Source of the DNA: Paraburkholderia aromaticivorans
GTDB lineage: Bacteria; Pseudomonadota; Gammaproteobacteria; Burkholderiales; Burkholderiaceae
Direction of reading: 5' to 3'
DNA: 64,000 nucleotides
Assembly (NCBI RefSeq): GCF_002278075.1
Contig: NZ_CP022989.1
Coordinates: forward strand, 2,108,001 to 2,172,000
Part shown: positions 50,108-61,088 of the stretch, in pieces
Layout of the letters: every line of letters starts with the position of its first letter
How positions within the stretch are numbered: position 1 is the first letter of the stretch
Program-made: the position numbers and the translations under genes
The notes under the pieces: model-generated
The model's input: only the letters and a program-made list of their open reading frames with translations
Database searches by the model: none
What the model was told of the DNA's origin: nothing

Positions 50108-51220
50108 ATGACAGCGTCTTTCGGTCCTTCCTACGTACGCGCCATTGCGCCTTACATCGCAGGCAAACCGATTTCGGAAGTGGCCCGCGAATTCGATCTG
50201 GACGAGAAGACCATCGTGAAGCTCGCGTCGAACGAGAATCCGCTCGGCATGCCGGAATCGGCGCAGCGCGCCATGGCGCAGGCCGCCAGCGAACTCGGCC
50301 GCTATCCGGACGCCAATGCGTTCGAGCTGAAGGCCGCGCTGAGCGAGCGCTACGGCGTGCCGGCCGACTGGATCACGCTCGGCAACGGCAGCAACGACAT
50401 CCTCGAAATCGCCGCGCACGCGTTTGTGGAAAAAGGCCAGTCGATCGTCTATGCGCAGTACTCGTTCGCGGTGTACGCGTTGGCAACGCAGGGCCTCGGC
50501 GCTCGCGCGATCGTCGTGCCGGCCGTCGAGTACGGGCACGACCTCGACGCAATGCTCGCGGCGATTACCGACGACACCCGCCTGATTTTCGTCGCCAATC
50601 CGAACAACCCGACCGGCACGTTCATCGAAGGGCCTAAACTCGAGGCGTTTCTCGACAAGGTGCCGCGCAACGTGGTCGTCGTGCTCGACGAGGCGTACAC
50701 GGAATATCTGCCGCAGGAGAAGCGCTACGACTCGATCGCGTGGGTGCGCCGCTATCCGAATCTGCTGGTGTCGCGTACCTTCTCGAAGGCCTTTGGCCTC
50801 GCCGGTTTGCGGGTGGGTTTCGCGATTGCGCAGCCTGAATTGACCGATCTGCTGAATCGCCTGCGTCAGCCGTTCAATGTGAACACGCTGGCGCAAGCCG
50901 CGGCGATCGCCGCGCTAAACGACAAGGCGTTCCTGGAAAAGAGCGCGGCGTTGAATGCGCAGGGCTATCGCCGGCTGACCGAAGCGTTCGACAAGCTCGG
51001 TCTGGAGTATGTGCCGTCGGACGGCAACTTCGTGCTGGTGCGTGTCGGCAACGACGACGCGGCCGGCAACCGCGTCAACCTCGAGTTGCTCAAGCAGGGC
51101 GTGATCGTGCGACCGGTTGGCAACTACGGCTTGCCGCAGTGGCTGCGCATCACGATCGGCCTGCCGGAAGAAAACGAAGCGTTCATCGCCGCGCTCGAAA
51201 AGACGCTGGCCGCTGCGTAA
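50108..51220 (+). CDS. hisC: histidinol-phosphate/aromatic aminotransferase
   Basis: 370 residues. PLP fold type I: LASNENPLGMPESA, FVANPNNPTGTF, DEAYTEYLP, PLP lysine in SRTFSKAFGLAGLRVGFAIA. In supraoperons of this type the HisC homologue is a broad-specificity enzyme that transaminates aromatic keto acids and histidinol phosphate; which dominates here cannot be read. Shine-Dalgarno GGAG at 50098-50101. Confidence 0.93.
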   Translation: MTASFGPSYVRAIAPYIAGKPISEVAREFDLDEKTIVKLASNENPLGMPESAQRAMAQAASELGRYPDANAFELKAALSERYGVPADWITLGNGSNDILEIAAHAFVEKGQSIVYAQYSFAVYALATQGLGARAIVVPAVEYGHDLDAMLAAITDDTRLIFVANPNNPTGTFIEGPKLEAFLDKVPRNVVVVLDEAYTEYLPQEKRYDSIAWVRRYPNLLVSRTFSKAFGLAGLRVGFAIAQPELTDLLNRLRQPFNVNTLAQAAAIAALNDKAFLEKSAALNAQGYRRLTEAFDKLGLEYVPSDGNFVLVRVGNDDAAGNRVNLELLKQGVIVRPVGNYGLPQWLRITIGLPEENEAFIAALEKTLAAA

Positions 51221-51272
51221 GCAGTAACCCTTGACCCGCGCGCCTCGTCGGCATGAAGGGCGCGCTCAATCT

Positions 51273-52214
51273 GTGACCGATGTGGCCGAGTTTTCATTTA
51301 ACAAGCTGGTAATTTTCGGTGTCGGCCTGATCGGCGGATCGCTCGCGCGCGCGTTGCGCGAGCGGGGCGAGACCGAGGGCGCGCGCACGGTGATCGGCGT
51401 CGGACGTTCGTCCGCGTCCACCGGGCGCGCTCTGGAGCTGGGCGTGATCGACGGGTCGGCGGCGCTGGACGACGACGCCTCGCTGCGTGACGCGCTGTCA
51501 GGCGCCGACCTCGTCCTGCTGGCCGCGCCTGTCGCGCAGACGCAGCCGCTGCTCGAGCGCATCGCGCCGTTTCTCGAGGCGGCGACGATCGTCACCGACG
51601 CCGGCAGCACCAAGTCGGACGTGGTCGCCGCGGCCCGTGCGGCGCTCGGCGCGCGCATCGGCCAGTTCGTACCCGGGCATCCGATTGCCGGCCGCGAAGC
51701 AAGCGGCGTGGAGGCGGCGCTGCCTGACCTGTATGTGGGCCGCAATGTCGTGTTGTGTCCGCTGCCGGAGAATGCCCCGGCCGCCGTGGAGTGCGTCGCG
51801 GCCATGTGGCGCGCCACCGGTGCGCTGGTGCGGAACATGGCGCCCGAGCAGCACGACCGCGTGTTCGCGTCGGTCAGCCATTTGCCGCACGTGCTTTCGT
51901 TCGCGCTGGTCGAGCAGATCCTCAATTCGCCTGATGCCGCGCTGAAATTTTCGTTCGCCGCGGGCGGCTTTCGCGACTTCACGCGCATTGCCGCGTCGAG
52001 TCCGGAAATGTGGCGCGACGTGTGCGTGGCCAATCGCGTCGCTCTGCTCGACGAACTCGACGCCTACACGGCGGTGCTCGCGCGCTTGCGCGCGGCGATC
52101 GAAGCCGCCGACGGCGCCGCTCTCGAAGCCGTGTTCGCGCGCTCGCGCGTGGCGCGCACCGAATGGCAGGAACAGCGCGCTGCCGGCGTCGCCAATAGCG
52201 ACGCGTCGAAATAA
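51273..52214 (+). CDS. tyrA: prephenate dehydrogenase
   Basis: 313 residues from GTG 51273 ([31 protein letters not shown]); a TTG at 51231 would add 14 residues but has no ribosome site. NAD(P) site [24 protein letters not shown], and [12 protein letters not shown] typical of TyrA. Converts prephenate to hydroxyphenylpyruvate. 19 bp before aroA and in the same operon. Confidence 0.93.
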   Translation: MTDVAEFSFNKLVIFGVGLIGGSLARALRERGETEGARTVIGVGRSSASTGRALELGVIDGSAALDDDASLRDALSGADLVLLAAPVAQTQPLLERIAPFLEAATIVTDAGSTKSDVVAAARAALGARIGQFVPGHPIAGREASGVEAALPDLYVGRNVVLCPLPENAPAAVECVAAMWRATGALVRNMAPEQHDRVFASVSHLPHVLSFALVEQILNSPDAALKFSFAAGGFRDFTRIAASSPEMWRDVCVANRVALLDELDAYTAVLARLRAAIEAADGAALEAVFARSRVARTEWQEQRAAGVANSDASK

Positions 52215-52233
52215 CCGGAAACTGGACTCAATC

Positions 52234-53538
52234 ATGGAATTCCTCGATCTCGGACCGTTCTCTCGCGCGTCCGGCACGATTCGTCTGCCTGGCTCGAAGA
52301 GCATCTCGAATCGGGTGCTGCTGCTGGCGGCGCTCGCCGAGGGCGAAACGACGATCACGAATCTGCTCGACTCCGACGACACCCGCGTGATGCTCGACGC
52401 GCTCGAAAAACTCGGCGTGCGGGTAAAGCGCGAAGGCGACACGTGCGTCGTGAGCGGCACGCGTGGCGCATTCACGGCGCGCACGGCGGACCTGTTTCTC
52501 GGCAACGCCGGCACGGCGGTGCGTCCATTGACGGCGGCGCTCGCCGTCAATGGCGGCGACTATCGGATTCACGGTGTGCCGCGTATGCACGAGCGGCCGA
52601 TCGGCGATCTGGTCGACGGTCTGCGCCAGCTCGGCGCGAAGATCGACTACGAAGAGAACGAAGGCTATCCGCCGCTGCGGATCCGCCCGGGGCAAATCAA
52701 CGCCGACGCGCCGATCACCGTGCGCGGCGACGTATCGAGCCAGTTCCTGACCTCGCTTCTCATTACGCTGCCGCTGGTGCGCACCGAAAGCGGCGTGAGC
52801 ACCGTACAGGTGGATGGCGAACTGATCTCGAAGCCGTACATCGAGATCACCCTCAAGCTGATGGAGCGCTTCGGCATCAAGGTCGAACGCCATGGCTGGC
52901 ATCGCTTCGTGGTGCCGGCGGGGCAGCGTTATCAGTCGCCGGGCACGATCATGGTGGAGGGCGACGCGTCGTCCGCTTCGTATTTCCTCGCGGCCGGCGC
53001 GCTCGGCGGCGGGCCGCTGAGAGTGGAGGGCGTCGGCCGGGCCAGCATCCAGGGCGACGTCGGCTTTGCCGATGCGCTCATCAAGATGGGCGCGAATCTG
53101 CAAATGGGCGACGACTGGATCGAAGTGCGCGGTGTCGGCCATGACAGCGGCAAGCTCGAGCCGATCGACATGGACTGCAATCTGATTCCCGACGCCGCGA
53201 TGACGATCGCCGTCGCGGCGCTGTTTGCGGACGGCGCGACCACGCTGCGCAATATCGCCAGCTGGCGCGTGAAGGAGACCGACCGGCTCGCCGCGATGGC
53301 GACCGAACTGCGCAAGGTCGGCGCCAAGGTGCAGGAAGGCGAGGACTTCATCGTCATCGAACCGCCTGAACAGCTGATTCCGAACGCCGCCATCGACACC
53401 TACGACGATCACCGTATGGCCATGTGCTTTTCGCTGGTGAGTCTCGGCGGCGTGCCGGTACGGATCAACGATCCGAAGTGCGTCGGCAAGACTTTTCCCG
53501 ATTATTTCGAGCGCTTCATTGCGCTTGCTCAACCCTGA
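52234..53538 (+). CDS. aroA: 5-enolpyruvylshikimate-3-phosphate synthase
   Basis: 434 residues from ATG 52234. Catalytic lysine in [28 protein letters not shown] region [17 protein letters not shown] and the C-terminal [12 protein letters not shown]. It has the class I form of the glyphosate region (GNAGTA). Sixth step of the shikimate pathway, preceding chorismate used by PheA and TyrA. Confidence 0.97.
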   Translation: MEFLDLGPFSRASGTIRLPGSKSISNRVLLLAALAEGETTITNLLDSDDTRVMLDALEKLGVRVKREGDTCVVSGTRGAFTARTADLFLGNAGTAVRPLTAALAVNGGDYRIHGVPRMHERPIGDLVDGLRQLGAKIDYEENEGYPPLRIRPGQINADAPITVRGDVSSQFLTSLLITLPLVRTESGVSTVQVDGELISKPYIEITLKLMERFGIKVERHGWHRFVVPAGQRYQSPGTIMVEGDASSASYFLAAGALGGGPLRVEGVGRASIQGDVGFADALIKMGANLQMGDDWIEVRGVGHDSGKLEPIDMDCNLIPDAAMTIAVAALFADGATTLRNIASWRVKETDRLAAMATELRKVGAKVQEGEDFIVIEPPEQLIPNAAIDTYDDHRMAMCFSLVSLGGVPVRINDPKCVGKTFPDYFERFIALAQP

Positions 53539-53573
53539 TTCGACCCCGAATCGACTGACGTGCGACTTTTTCG

Positions 53574-54260
53574 ATGAAACCGACCCGTCCCTTTCACCAG
53601 ACGCCCGTCATTACGATCGACGGCCCGAGTGCCTCCGGCAAAGGCACCGTGGCCGCGCTGGTTGCCGCGAGCCTCGGCTTCCACTTGCTGGATAGCGGCG
53701 CGCTGTACCGTCTCGCCGCGCTTGCCAGCCTGCGCTACAACATCGAGGCGGCAGACGCCGCCGCGCTTGTGAAGCTGATCGACGATCTGCATATCACTTT
53801 TCGCGAAGGGCTCGCGCAGCTCGACGGCGCCGACGTGTCGGCCGAGATTCGCGCCGAGGAAGTCGGCAGTCGCGCCTCGGCAATCGCCGTGCACGCGCCG
53901 GTGCGTGCCGCGCTGGTGGCGCGCCAGCGGGCTTTTCGCAAGGAACCGGGACTGGTCGCAGACGGCCGCGATATGGGCACCGTGATCTTCCAGGACGCCG
54001 TGCTGAAGGTGTTCATGACAGCCAGCGTGGAGGCCCGCGCAGCGCGCCGGCATAAGCAATTGATCCAAAAAGGATTTTCTGCTAATATAGATGACTTGCT
54101 CCGGGATTTGCGTGAGCGCGACGAGCGTGACAGTCAGCGCGTAGCCGCGCCACTCAAGCCCGCAGCGGATGCAAAGCTGCTTGATACCTCTGCATTATCG
54201 GTCGACCAGGCGGTCGAGCAGGTGGTGCAATGGTATGAAGCTTTAGTCCCGCATGCCTGA
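53574..54260 (+). CDS. cmk: cytidylate kinase
   Basis: 228 residues. P-loop [40 protein letters not shown] and RARRHKQL before the C-terminal lid. Phosphorylates CMP/dCMP. 35 bp after aroA; upstream of rpsA, the classical cmk-rpsA-ihfB order. Confidence 0.97.
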   Translation: MKPTRPFHQTPVITIDGPSASGKGTVAALVAASLGFHLLDSGALYRLAALASLRYNIEAADAAALVKLIDDLHITFREGLAQLDGADVSAEIRAEEVGSRASAIAVHAPVRAALVARQRAFRKEPGLVADGRDMGTVIFQDAVLKVFMTASVEARAARRHKQLIQKGFSANIDDLLRDLRERDERDSQRVAAPLKPAADAKLLDTSALSVDQAVEQVVQWYEALVPHA

Positions 54261-54442
54261 TGAAAGTACCGGTTGTGCATCAGCGCCGGGCGCAGTAGAA
54301 GTTCGTTGTCAGTAGGTGCTTCGCGATCGTCGCGCAGCGTTGTATTAACCCTTTAACCCCGCGTGGCATTCGCATTCTTGGCCGTTGTTGCTGACCGTCC
54401 GGCCAGCCGGGCACCGCGAGAACCATGCAAATTTTGATTTTT

Positions 54443-56158
54443 ATGTCCGACCTGCAAACCTCTACCCCGAATACCGAATCTTTTGCGGCTCTGTTCGAAG
54501 AGTCGCTGACCAAGCAAGACATGCGCGCCGGCGAAGTGATTTCCGCCGAAGTCGTGCGCGTTGACCACAACTTCGTGGTCGTCAACGCTGGTCTCAAGTC
54601 CGAAGCCTACATCCCGCTCGAAGAGTTCCTGAACGACGCGGGCGAGGTAGAAGTGCAGGCGGGCGACTTCGTTTCCGTCGCGATCGACGCGCTGGAAAAT
54701 GGCTATGGCGACACGATCCTGTCGCGCGACAAGGCGAAGCGTCTGGCTTCGTGGCTGTCGCTGGAAAAGGCCCTCGACAACAACGAACTCGTGACCGGCA
54801 CGATCACGGGCAAGGTCAAGGGCGGCATGACCGTCATGGTCAACGGCATCCGCGCGTTCCTGCCGGGTTCGCTGGTCGACACGCGTCCGGTCAAGGACAC
54901 GACCCCGTACGAAGGCAAGACGCTGGAATTCCGCGTCATCAAGCTCGATCGCAAGCGTAACAACGTGGTGCTGTCGCGCCGTGCCGTGATCGAAGCGACC
55001 CAAGGCGAAGAGCGCGCAAAGCTGCTCGAAACGCTGAAGGAAGGCGCGATCGTGGAAGGCGTGGTGAAGAACATCACGGATTACGGCGCGTTCGTGGACC
55101 TCGGCGGTATCGACGGCCTGCTGCACATCACCGACATCGCATGGCGTCGTGTGCGTCACCCGAGCGAAGTGCTGTCGGTTGGCCAGGAAGTCACCGCAAA
55201 GATCCTCAAGTTCGACCAAGAGAAGAACCGCGTTTCGCTGGGTATCAAGCAACTGGGCGACGATCCGTGGGAAGGCATCTCGCGCCGTTACCCGTCGGGC
55301 ACGCGCCTGTTCGGTAAGGTCACCAACATCACCGACTACGGCGCATTCGTCGAAGTCGAATCGGGCATCGAAGGCCTGGTTCACGTGTCGGAAATGGACT
55401 GGACGAACAAGAACGTTGCACCGTCGAAGGTTGTGCAACTGGGCGACGAAGTCGAAGTCATGGTTCTCGAAATCGACGAAGACCGCCGCCGTATCAGCCT
55501 CGGCATGAAGCAATGCAAGCCGAACCCGTGGGACGACTTCAGCCGCAACTTCAAGAAGGGCGACAAGCTGCAAGGCGCAATCAAGTCGATCACCGACTTC
55601 GGCGTCTTCATCGGTCTGCCGGGCGGCATCGACGGTCTGGTTCACCTGTCGGACCTGTCGTGGTCGGAAACGGGCGAAGAAGCAGTTCGCAAGTACAAGA
55701 AGGGCGACGAAGTGGAAGCGATCGTTCTCGGCATCGACGTCGAGAAGGAACGTATCTCGCTGGGCATCAAGCAGCTCGAAGGCGACCCGTTCAGCAACTT
55801 CGTTGCAATGAACGACAAGGGTTCGATCGTCGACGGCGTGGTCAAGTCGGTGGACGCGAAGGGTGCCGTGGTTCAGCTGTCGGCGGAAGTCGAAGGCTAC
55901 CTGCGTGCTTCGGAAATCGCACAAGACCGCGTGGAAGATGCTCGCAACGTGCTGAAGGACGGCGACAAGGTCAACGCGATGATCATCAACATCGATCGCA
56001 AGTCGCGTGGCATCAACCTGTCGATCAAGGCCAAGGATTCGGCTGAGCAACAGGAAGCGATCCGCGGCCTGGCTTCGTCGGACTCGAGCTCGGCTGCCAC
56101 CGGCACGACGAACCTCGGCGCGTTGTTGAAGGCCAAGCTCGACGGCCAGAACCAGTAA
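54443..56158 (+). CDS. rpsA: 30S ribosomal protein S1
   Basis: 571 residues from ATG 54443 ([27 protein letters not shown]); the ATG at 54425 would add six hydrophobic residues and is less likely. Six S1/OB repeats are visible, each with the [13 protein letters not shown] or [17 protein letters not shown] type block (first at about residues 20-90, last near 450-530). Essential for translation initiation of structured or leaderless-poor mRNAs. The codon usage is strongly biased to highly expressed codons, unlike its neighbours. 182-bp leader. Confidence 0.98.
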   Translation: MSDLQTSTPNTESFAALFEESLTKQDMRAGEVISAEVVRVDHNFVVVNAGLKSEAYIPLEEFLNDAGEVEVQAGDFVSVAIDALENGYGDTILSRDKAKRLASWLSLEKALDNNELVTGTITGKVKGGMTVMVNGIRAFLPGSLVDTRPVKDTTPYEGKTLEFRVIKLDRKRNNVVLSRRAVIEATQGEERAKLLETLKEGAIVEGVVKNITDYGAFVDLGGIDGLLHITDIAWRRVRHPSEVLSVGQEVTAKILKFDQEKNRVSLGIKQLGDDPWEGISRRYPSGTRLFGKVTNITDYGAFVEVESGIEGLVHVSEMDWTNKNVAPSKVVQLGDEVEVMVLEIDEDRRRISLGMKQCKPNPWDDFSRNFKKGDKLQGAIKSITDFGVFIGLPGGIDGLVHLSDLSWSETGEEAVRKYKKGDEVEAIVLGIDVEKERISLGIKQLEGDPFSNFVAMNDKGSIVDGVVKSVDAKGAVVQLSAEVEGYLRASEIAQDRVEDARNVLKDGDKVNAMIINIDRKSRGINLSIKAKDSAEQQEAIRGLASSDSSSAATGTTNLGALLKAKLDGQNQ

Positions 56159-56179
56159 GTCTGAGAGGTCTGCTGCAGT

Positions 56180-56503
56180 ATGACCAAATCGGAATTGGTC
56201 GCCCAGCTGGCTACGCGATTTCCGCAACTTGTTCTTAAAGATGCGGATTTCGCCGTGAAGACGATGCTTGATGCGATGTCGGAGGCGCTTGCCAACGGTC
56301 ATCGCATCGAAATTCGCGGCTTCGGCAGCTTCGGCCTTAACCGCCGTCCCTCCCGCGTCGGGCGTAATCCCAAGTCGGGCGAGAAGGTGTTGGTACCTGA
56401 GAAGTACGTACCGCACTTCAAGCCGGGCAAGGAGTTGCGCGAACGGGTTGATCGTCGCGCGGGTGAGCCGCTGAAGGCCGAAGAGCCGGATGACGACCTG
56501 TAA
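56180..56503 (+). CDS. ihfB: integration host factor beta subunit
   Basis: 107 residues. DNA-bending HU/IHF fold: [60 protein letters not shown] and [12 protein letters not shown] with the intercalating proline in RNPKSGE. About 13 residues longer than E. coli IHFbeta at the acidic C-terminus. 21 bp after rpsA. Confidence 0.97.
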   Translation: MTKSELVAQLATRFPQLVLKDADFAVKTMLDAMSEALANGHRIEIRGFGSFGLNRRPSRVGRNPKSGEKVLVPEKYVPHFKPGKELRERVDRRAGEPLKAEEPDDDL

Positions 56504-56881
56504 ATGCCTCGCTGTGTTATTTGCAGCGTGGCATGGGTAGCGTCAGCGGCCAAAGCCAGTCGGCAAAAGACCAGAAAAAGCGCCTTCGGGCGCTTTTTTT
56601 TCGCCTGTACGTTTTGCTCGGTTTCGCCCGGACTGACGGGCGACCGACCCACTTAGCCCGCCTGCGTGGACCGTAAACCGTGGAAAACTCACCCGCCCGC
56701 CGATGCATTGACGTGCGGCGAGATGCAGCACGATCAAGCCGTGTAAGCCTGCAATCCGCCCATTCCTGCCCAGCCGCGAGGGCTTCAATTACAATACGGG
56801 TCACTTCGGCGCGGGCAACACCGTGGCGCGACGCGTCATCAAGCCGGCGTCCCCCCGCAACTGCCGTCAAGAGACCTATAC
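56504..56881. other. 378-bp intergenic region ihfB-lapA
   Basis: Contains the ihfB terminator (56575-56601) and a TACAAT at 56790-56795 that may be the -10 of lapA, about 85 bp before its ATG. Otherwise nothing recognised; a long reading frame across it on the + strand has no features of a protein. Confidence 0.55.
56575..56601 (+). terminator. intrinsic terminator of the rpsA-ihfB operon
   Basis: GCGCC-TTCG-GGCGC tetraloop stem (56580-56593) with A's before and eight T's after. Confidence 0.93.
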
Positions 56882-57175
56882 ATGAAATTTATCGTCTGGC
56901 TGATCCGTGTGCTGGTGTTCGTGCTGCTGCTGGTGCTGGCGCTCTCCAATACACAACCTGCTACGCTGAATTTCCTCGCCGGCTACGCATGGTCGGCGCC
57001 GTTGATCCTGATCGGCCTCGCGTTCTTCGTGGTGGGGTTGCTGGCCGGGCTGGTGTCGTCGATGCCGGCTATGCTGCGCTTGCGTATGGAAAATGGCCGA
57101 CTCAAGCGCGAGTTGCGCGTGGCGCGCGAAACCCCGGTCGTGGTCGAACAACCGCCCATGCCGCCGCTGATCTGA
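56882..57175 (+). CDS. lapA: lipopolysaccharide assembly protein A (DUF1049)
   Basis: 97 residues. Two membrane helices (FIVWLIRVLVFVLLLVLALS and PLILIGLAFFVVGLLAGLVSSM) flanking NTQPATLNFLAGYAW, then a coiled cytosolic tail. Inner-membrane partner of LapB in control of LpxC turnover and LPS quantity, as shown for E. coli. 68 bp before lapB. Confidence 0.92.
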   Translation: MKFIVWLIRVLVFVLLLVLALSNTQPATLNFLAGYAWSAPLILIGLAFFVVGLLAGLVSSMPAMLRLRMENGRLKRELRVARETPVVVEQPPMPPLI

Positions 57176-57243
57176 ATTTCTCCTGCCGCGCATCTTGAGC
57201 GCGGCTTTCCGTTTTCGCTTTCCCGCACATTTGCATTAATCGC

Positions 57244-58419
57244 ATGGATCTAGACTTCTGGTGGCTGCTCGTCATACCCGTCGCTTTCGCGTTCGGCTGG
57301 ATGGCTGCGCGCTACGACCTCAAGACGCTGCTGTCCGAAAGCGCCAACCTGCCACGCTCGTATTTTCGCGGCCTGAACTTCCTGCTCAACGAGCAGCCGG
57401 ACCAGGCGATCGACGCCTTCATCGAGGTGGTCAAGCTCGATCCGGAAACCGTCGAGTTGCACTTCGCGCTGGGCAATCTGTTCCGTCGCCGCGGTGAAAC
57501 GGACCGCGCGATTCGCGTGCATCAGAATCTGTTGAGCCGCGCCGACCTGCCGGTCAGCGAGCGCGATCACGCGCTCTACGAGTTGGGGCAGGACTTCCTG
57601 AAAGCGGGGCTGCTCGATCGCGCCGAGGAAACTTTCCGCTCGCTCGAAACCGGCGACTACGCGCTGGGCGCGCAGCGCGCGCTCCTCACCATCTACGAAA
57701 TCGAGAAGGACTGGGTCAAGTCGATCGACACGGCCCGCCATCTGGAAACCATGGGCGCGGAGTCGCTCGACAAGGAAATCGCGCAGTTCCACTGCGAGCT
57801 CGCGCAGGAAGCGCTGCAACAGAAGAAGCCCGACGAGGCTCGCCGTCAGCTCGGTTTCGCGTTGAAGGCGAACCCGACCAACGTGCGCGCCACGATCCTG
57901 TTCGGCGACGTCGACGCGGCCGGCGGCGCGCCGGAAGCGGCGATTGCCCAATGGCGGCGTGTGGAGGAGCAGAATCCAGCCTATCTTCCGCTGGTCGCGG
58001 AAAAGTTGATGAAGGCCTACGAGGCGCTCGGCCGTCCGCAAGACGGCGCCGATCTGCTCACCACGTGGGTGGACCGCTATCCGACCAACGATCTGCTGGA
58101 CGTGGCCTATCAGCACGTCGCATCGTTGCGCGGACCCGAGGCCGCGCATGCGCTCGCGCGCTCGCAAATGCAGAAGTCGCCGAATCTGGCGGGCATGACG
58201 CGGCTGCTCGAGGCGCAGGAAGCCGTCGCGGAAGAACCGCGCCGCAGCGAACTCGAATTGATGCGCACGCTGATTCGCCAGCGCACCAAAAATCTGCCAC
58301 GGTATACGTGCCAGAATTGCGGTTTCAGGGCGCGGCTCTTCTACTGGCAGTGCCCGGGTTGCAGCGGTTGGGAAACCTATGCGCCGCGCCGGGTCGAGCC
58401 GATCACCGCATCGAACTGA
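57244..58419 (+). CDS. lapB: lipopolysaccharide assembly protein B
   Basis: 391 residues. N-terminal membrane anchor (FWWLLVIPVAFAFGWMAARYD), about nine TPR motifs across residues 35-350, and a C-terminal rubredoxin-like zinc knuckle CQNCGFRARLFYWQCPGC. LapB, anchored on the inner face, brings LpxC to FtsH for degradation. Length equals the E. coli YciM protein. Confidence 0.95.
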   Translation: MDLDFWWLLVIPVAFAFGWMAARYDLKTLLSESANLPRSYFRGLNFLLNEQPDQAIDAFIEVVKLDPETVELHFALGNLFRRRGETDRAIRVHQNLLSRADLPVSERDHALYELGQDFLKAGLLDRAEETFRSLETGDYALGAQRALLTIYEIEKDWVKSIDTARHLETMGAESLDKEIAQFHCELAQEALQQKKPDEARRQLGFALKANPTNVRATILFGDVDAAGGAPEAAIAQWRRVEEQNPAYLPLVAEKLMKAYEALGRPQDGADLLTTWVDRYPTNDLLDVAYQHVASLRGPEAAHALARSQMQKSPNLAGMTRLLEAQEAVAEEPRRSELELMRTLIRQRTKNLPRYTCQNCGFRARLFYWQCPGCSGWETYAPRRVEPITASN

Positions 58420-58566
58420 CGCTCAGGCGGCCGCGCCGGCTTCGGTCGCGCGGTCGCGCCGTCGCGGGACGCATGGCAAGTGCCCCTGCGCGGGCGAAAT
58501 TCGCAACCTGTTCATGACCGGCCTTATCGCCGGGAATCATCACCGGAACCTTCTACCGGAAAGCGT

Positions 58567-59970
58567 ATGAAAATCACCATTATCGGCACGGGCTATGTGG
58601 GTCTCGTCACCGGCGCGTGTCTCGCCGAGATCGGTCACGACGTTTTCTGTCTCGACGTCGATCCGCGCAAGATCGAAATCCTCAACAACGGCGGTGTGCC
58701 GATTCACGAGCCCGGCTTGCAGGAGATGATCGCCCGCACGCGCGCGGCGCGCCGCATCACGTTTTCCACGGATGTCGAAGCCAGCGTCGCGCACGGCGAC
58801 GTGCAGTTCATCGCCGTCGGCACGCCCCCGGATGAAGACGGTTCGGCCGATCTGCAATACGTGCTCGAAGCGGCCCGCAACATCGGCCGCACGATGAACG
58901 GCTTCAAGGTGATCGTCGACAAATCGACGGTACCGGTCGGCACCGCGCAGCGTGTGCGCGCGGTGGTCGAGGAAGAACTGGCCAAACGCGGACTCGCGGG
59001 CAGCGCGCAACATCGCTTCTCGGTGGTGTCCAACCCCGAGTTTCTGAAGGAAGGCGCGGCGGTCGACGACTTCATGCGCCCCGACCGTATCGTGATCGGC
59101 CTCGACGAAGACGAAGCCGGCTCGCGCGCACGCGAACTGATGAAGCGCCTGTATGCGCCGTTTAACCGCAATCACGAACGCACGCTCTACATGGACGTGC
59201 GCTCGGCCGAATTCACGAAATACGCCGCCAATGCGATGCTCGCCACGCGTATTTCGTTCATGAACGAAATGTCGAATCTGGCGGACCGCGTCGGCGCGGA
59301 TATCGAAGCGGTGCGCCGCGGCATCGGCTCCGATCCGCGGATCGGTTATCACTTCCTGTATGCCGGCTGCGGCTACGGCGGCTCGTGTTTCCCGAAGGAC
59401 GTCCAGGCGCTGATCCGCACGGCTAGCGAAAGCGGCCACAATCTGCGCATCCTCGAAGCGGTCGAGGAAGTGAACGACAAGCAGAAGGACGTGCTGGTGC
59501 ACAAGATCACGGGCAAGCTCGGCGACGATCTGAGCGGCCGCACGTTCGCCGTGTGGGGCCTCGCGTTCAAGCCGAATACCGATGACATGCGCGAGGCGCC
59601 GAGCCGTCGCCTGATCGCGGAACTGCTCGCGCGCGGCGCCCATGTGCGCGCCTACGACCCGGTCGCGGTGACCGAAGCGCGCCGCGTGTTCGCCATGGAT
59701 CTGCATGACGCACCGGATCAGTTCGCGCGTCTGACCTTCGCGAGCACGCAGGACGAAACGCTCACGGGTGCCGATGCCCTCGTGATCGTGACCGAATGGA
59801 AAGAATTCAAGAGTCCGGATTTCGTCCATCTGAAGTCGGTGCTGAAGTCGCCGCTGATTTTCGACGGACGCAACCTGTATGAACCGGACGCGATGACCGA
59901 ACTCGGCATCGACTATCACTCGATTGGACGCCCTTATGCCCAACCCTCTGAACTTCCGGCCGATGCCTGA
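58567..59970 (+). CDS. ugd: UDP-glucose 6-dehydrogenase
   Basis: 467 residues. NAD site [42 protein letters not shown], catalytic Cys in [16 protein letters not shown] and the C-terminal FDGRNLYEP. Makes UDP-glucuronate for capsule, exopolysaccharide or Ara4N modification of LPS. The start at 58567 is the first ATG with the glycine-rich motif in place. Overlaps rfaE by a short stretch. Confidence 0.96.
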   Translation: MKITIIGTGYVGLVTGACLAEIGHDVFCLDVDPRKIEILNNGGVPIHEPGLQEMIARTRAARRITFSTDVEASVAHGDVQFIAVGTPPDEDGSADLQYVLEAARNIGRTMNGFKVIVDKSTVPVGTAQRVRAVVEEELAKRGLAGSAQHRFSVVSNPEFLKEGAAVDDFMRPDRIVIGLDEDEAGSRARELMKRLYAPFNRNHERTLYMDVRSAEFTKYAANAMLATRISFMNEMSNLADRVGADIEAVRRGIGSDPRIGYHFLYAGCGYGGSCFPKDVQALIRTASESGHNLRILEAVEEVNDKQKDVLVHKITGKLGDDLSGRTFAVWGLAFKPNTDDMREAPSRRLIAELLARGAHVRAYDPVAVTEARRVFAMDLHDAPDQFARLTFASTQDETLTGADALVIVTEWKEFKSPDFVHLKSVLKSPLIFDGRNLYEPDAMTELGIDYHSIGRPYAQPSELPADA

Positions 59971-60943
59971 GACCGTGCCCGGCGCCACGCCGTCCTCGCC
60001 CGCGCCGCAGCTCACCGTCGTGCCGCGCGAACGGCTTGCCGCAGCGCGCGTGCTGGTGGTGGGCGACGTCATGCTCGATCGCTACTGGTTCGGCGACGTG
60101 AACCGCATTTCGCCGGAAGCGCCGGTGCCGGTCGTGCACGTGCAGCGTCAGGAAGACCGCCTGGGCGGCGCGGCGAACGTCGCGCGCAACGTGGCCGCGC
60201 TCGGGGCGCAAGCCGGCTTGCTGTGCGTGGTCGGCCACGACGAACCCGGCGAGCGCATCGTGCAACTGCTGGGCGAAAGCGGAGTGAAGCCGCATCTCGA
60301 ACGCGATCCGGCGCTCCTCACCACGATCAAGCTGCGCGTGCTATCGCGCCAGCAACAGCTATTGCGCGTCGACTTCGAAAACTCGCCGGCGCACGAAGTG
60401 CTGCTCGCGGGTCTTGCCCGCTTCGACGAACTGCTGCCGTCGCACGACGTGATCCTGATGTCCGACTACGCGAAGGGCGGCCTGACCCACGTCACGCAGA
60501 TGATCGCGAAGGCGCATGCCGCGGGCAAGCCGGTGCTGGTCGATCCGAAGGGCGACGACTGGGAACGCTATCGCGGCGCGACGCTGATCACGCCGAACCG
60601 CGCCGAGTTGCGCGAGGTGGTCGGCCAGTGGAAATCGGAAGACGATCTGCTCGCGCGCGTGACGAAATTGCGCACCGAGTTGCAGTTCAAGGCGCTGCTG
60701 CTGACGCGCTCGGAAGAGGGCATGACGCTCTTCTCGGACGACGGCGTGCTGCACGCATCGGCTGTCGCACGCGAAGTGTATGATGTCTCGGGCGCGGGCG
60801 ACACCGTGATCGCCACGCTGGCCGCCATGCTCGGCGCGGGCCTCACGCTGGTCGAGGCGGTCGGGCTCGCGAATCGCGCGGCCGGCATCGTGGTCGGCAA
60901 ACTGGGCACCGCCACTGTCGACTACGACGAACTTTTTCATTGA
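59936..60943 (+). CDS. rfaE1: D-glycero-beta-D-manno-heptose-7-phosphate kinase (RfaE domain I)
   Basis: 335 residues from ATG 59936; ATG 59963 would leave only an 8-nt overlap with ugd and is an alternative. PfkB-type kinase: [44 protein letters not shown], and the nucleotide motif [17 protein letters not shown]. It lacks the second, adenylyltransferase half of E. coli HldE, so an HldC-type protein must be encoded elsewhere. Part of ADP-heptose synthesis with hldD downstream. Confidence 0.9.
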   Translation: MPNPLNFRPMPETVPGATPSSPAPQLTVVPRERLAAARVLVVGDVMLDRYWFGDVNRISPEAPVPVVHVQRQEDRLGGAANVARNVAALGAQAGLLCVVGHDEPGERIVQLLGESGVKPHLERDPALLTTIKLRVLSRQQQLLRVDFENSPAHEVLLAGLARFDELLPSHDVILMSDYAKGGLTHVTQMIAKAHAAGKPVLVDPKGDDWERYRGATLITPNRAELREVVGQWKSEDDLLARVTKLRTELQFKALLLTRSEEGMTLFSDDGVLHASAVAREVYDVSGAGDTVIATLAAMLGAGLTLVEAVGLANRAAGIVVGKLGTATVDYDELFH

Positions 60944-60954
60944 TGTGACCCGCC

Positions 60955-61000
60955 GGATCCCTCGCTGTGCTTTGATGGACAGCGTGTCGAAGGGATCCGC
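60955..61000 (+). repeat. hairpin between rfaE and hldD
   Basis: CGGATCCCT (60955-60963) pairs with AGGGATCCG (60992-61000) and CGCTGT (60964-60969) with ACAGCG (60980-60985), with a 6-nt bulge. No T-run. CGGATCCCTC recurs at 62088-62097, after hldD. Confidence 0.65.
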
Positions 61001-61088
61001 GCGGCGTCGACTGAACCTGTCGATCGGAGCGAGTGCCAGGCGCTGACTCCGATCCAATGCCAAGCTCACTACCGCAGGATCATCAATC

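Noticed and set aside
54353..56416. 687-codon open frame on the - strand
   Set aside because: Antisense to rpsA and the repeated look comes from the six S1 domains.
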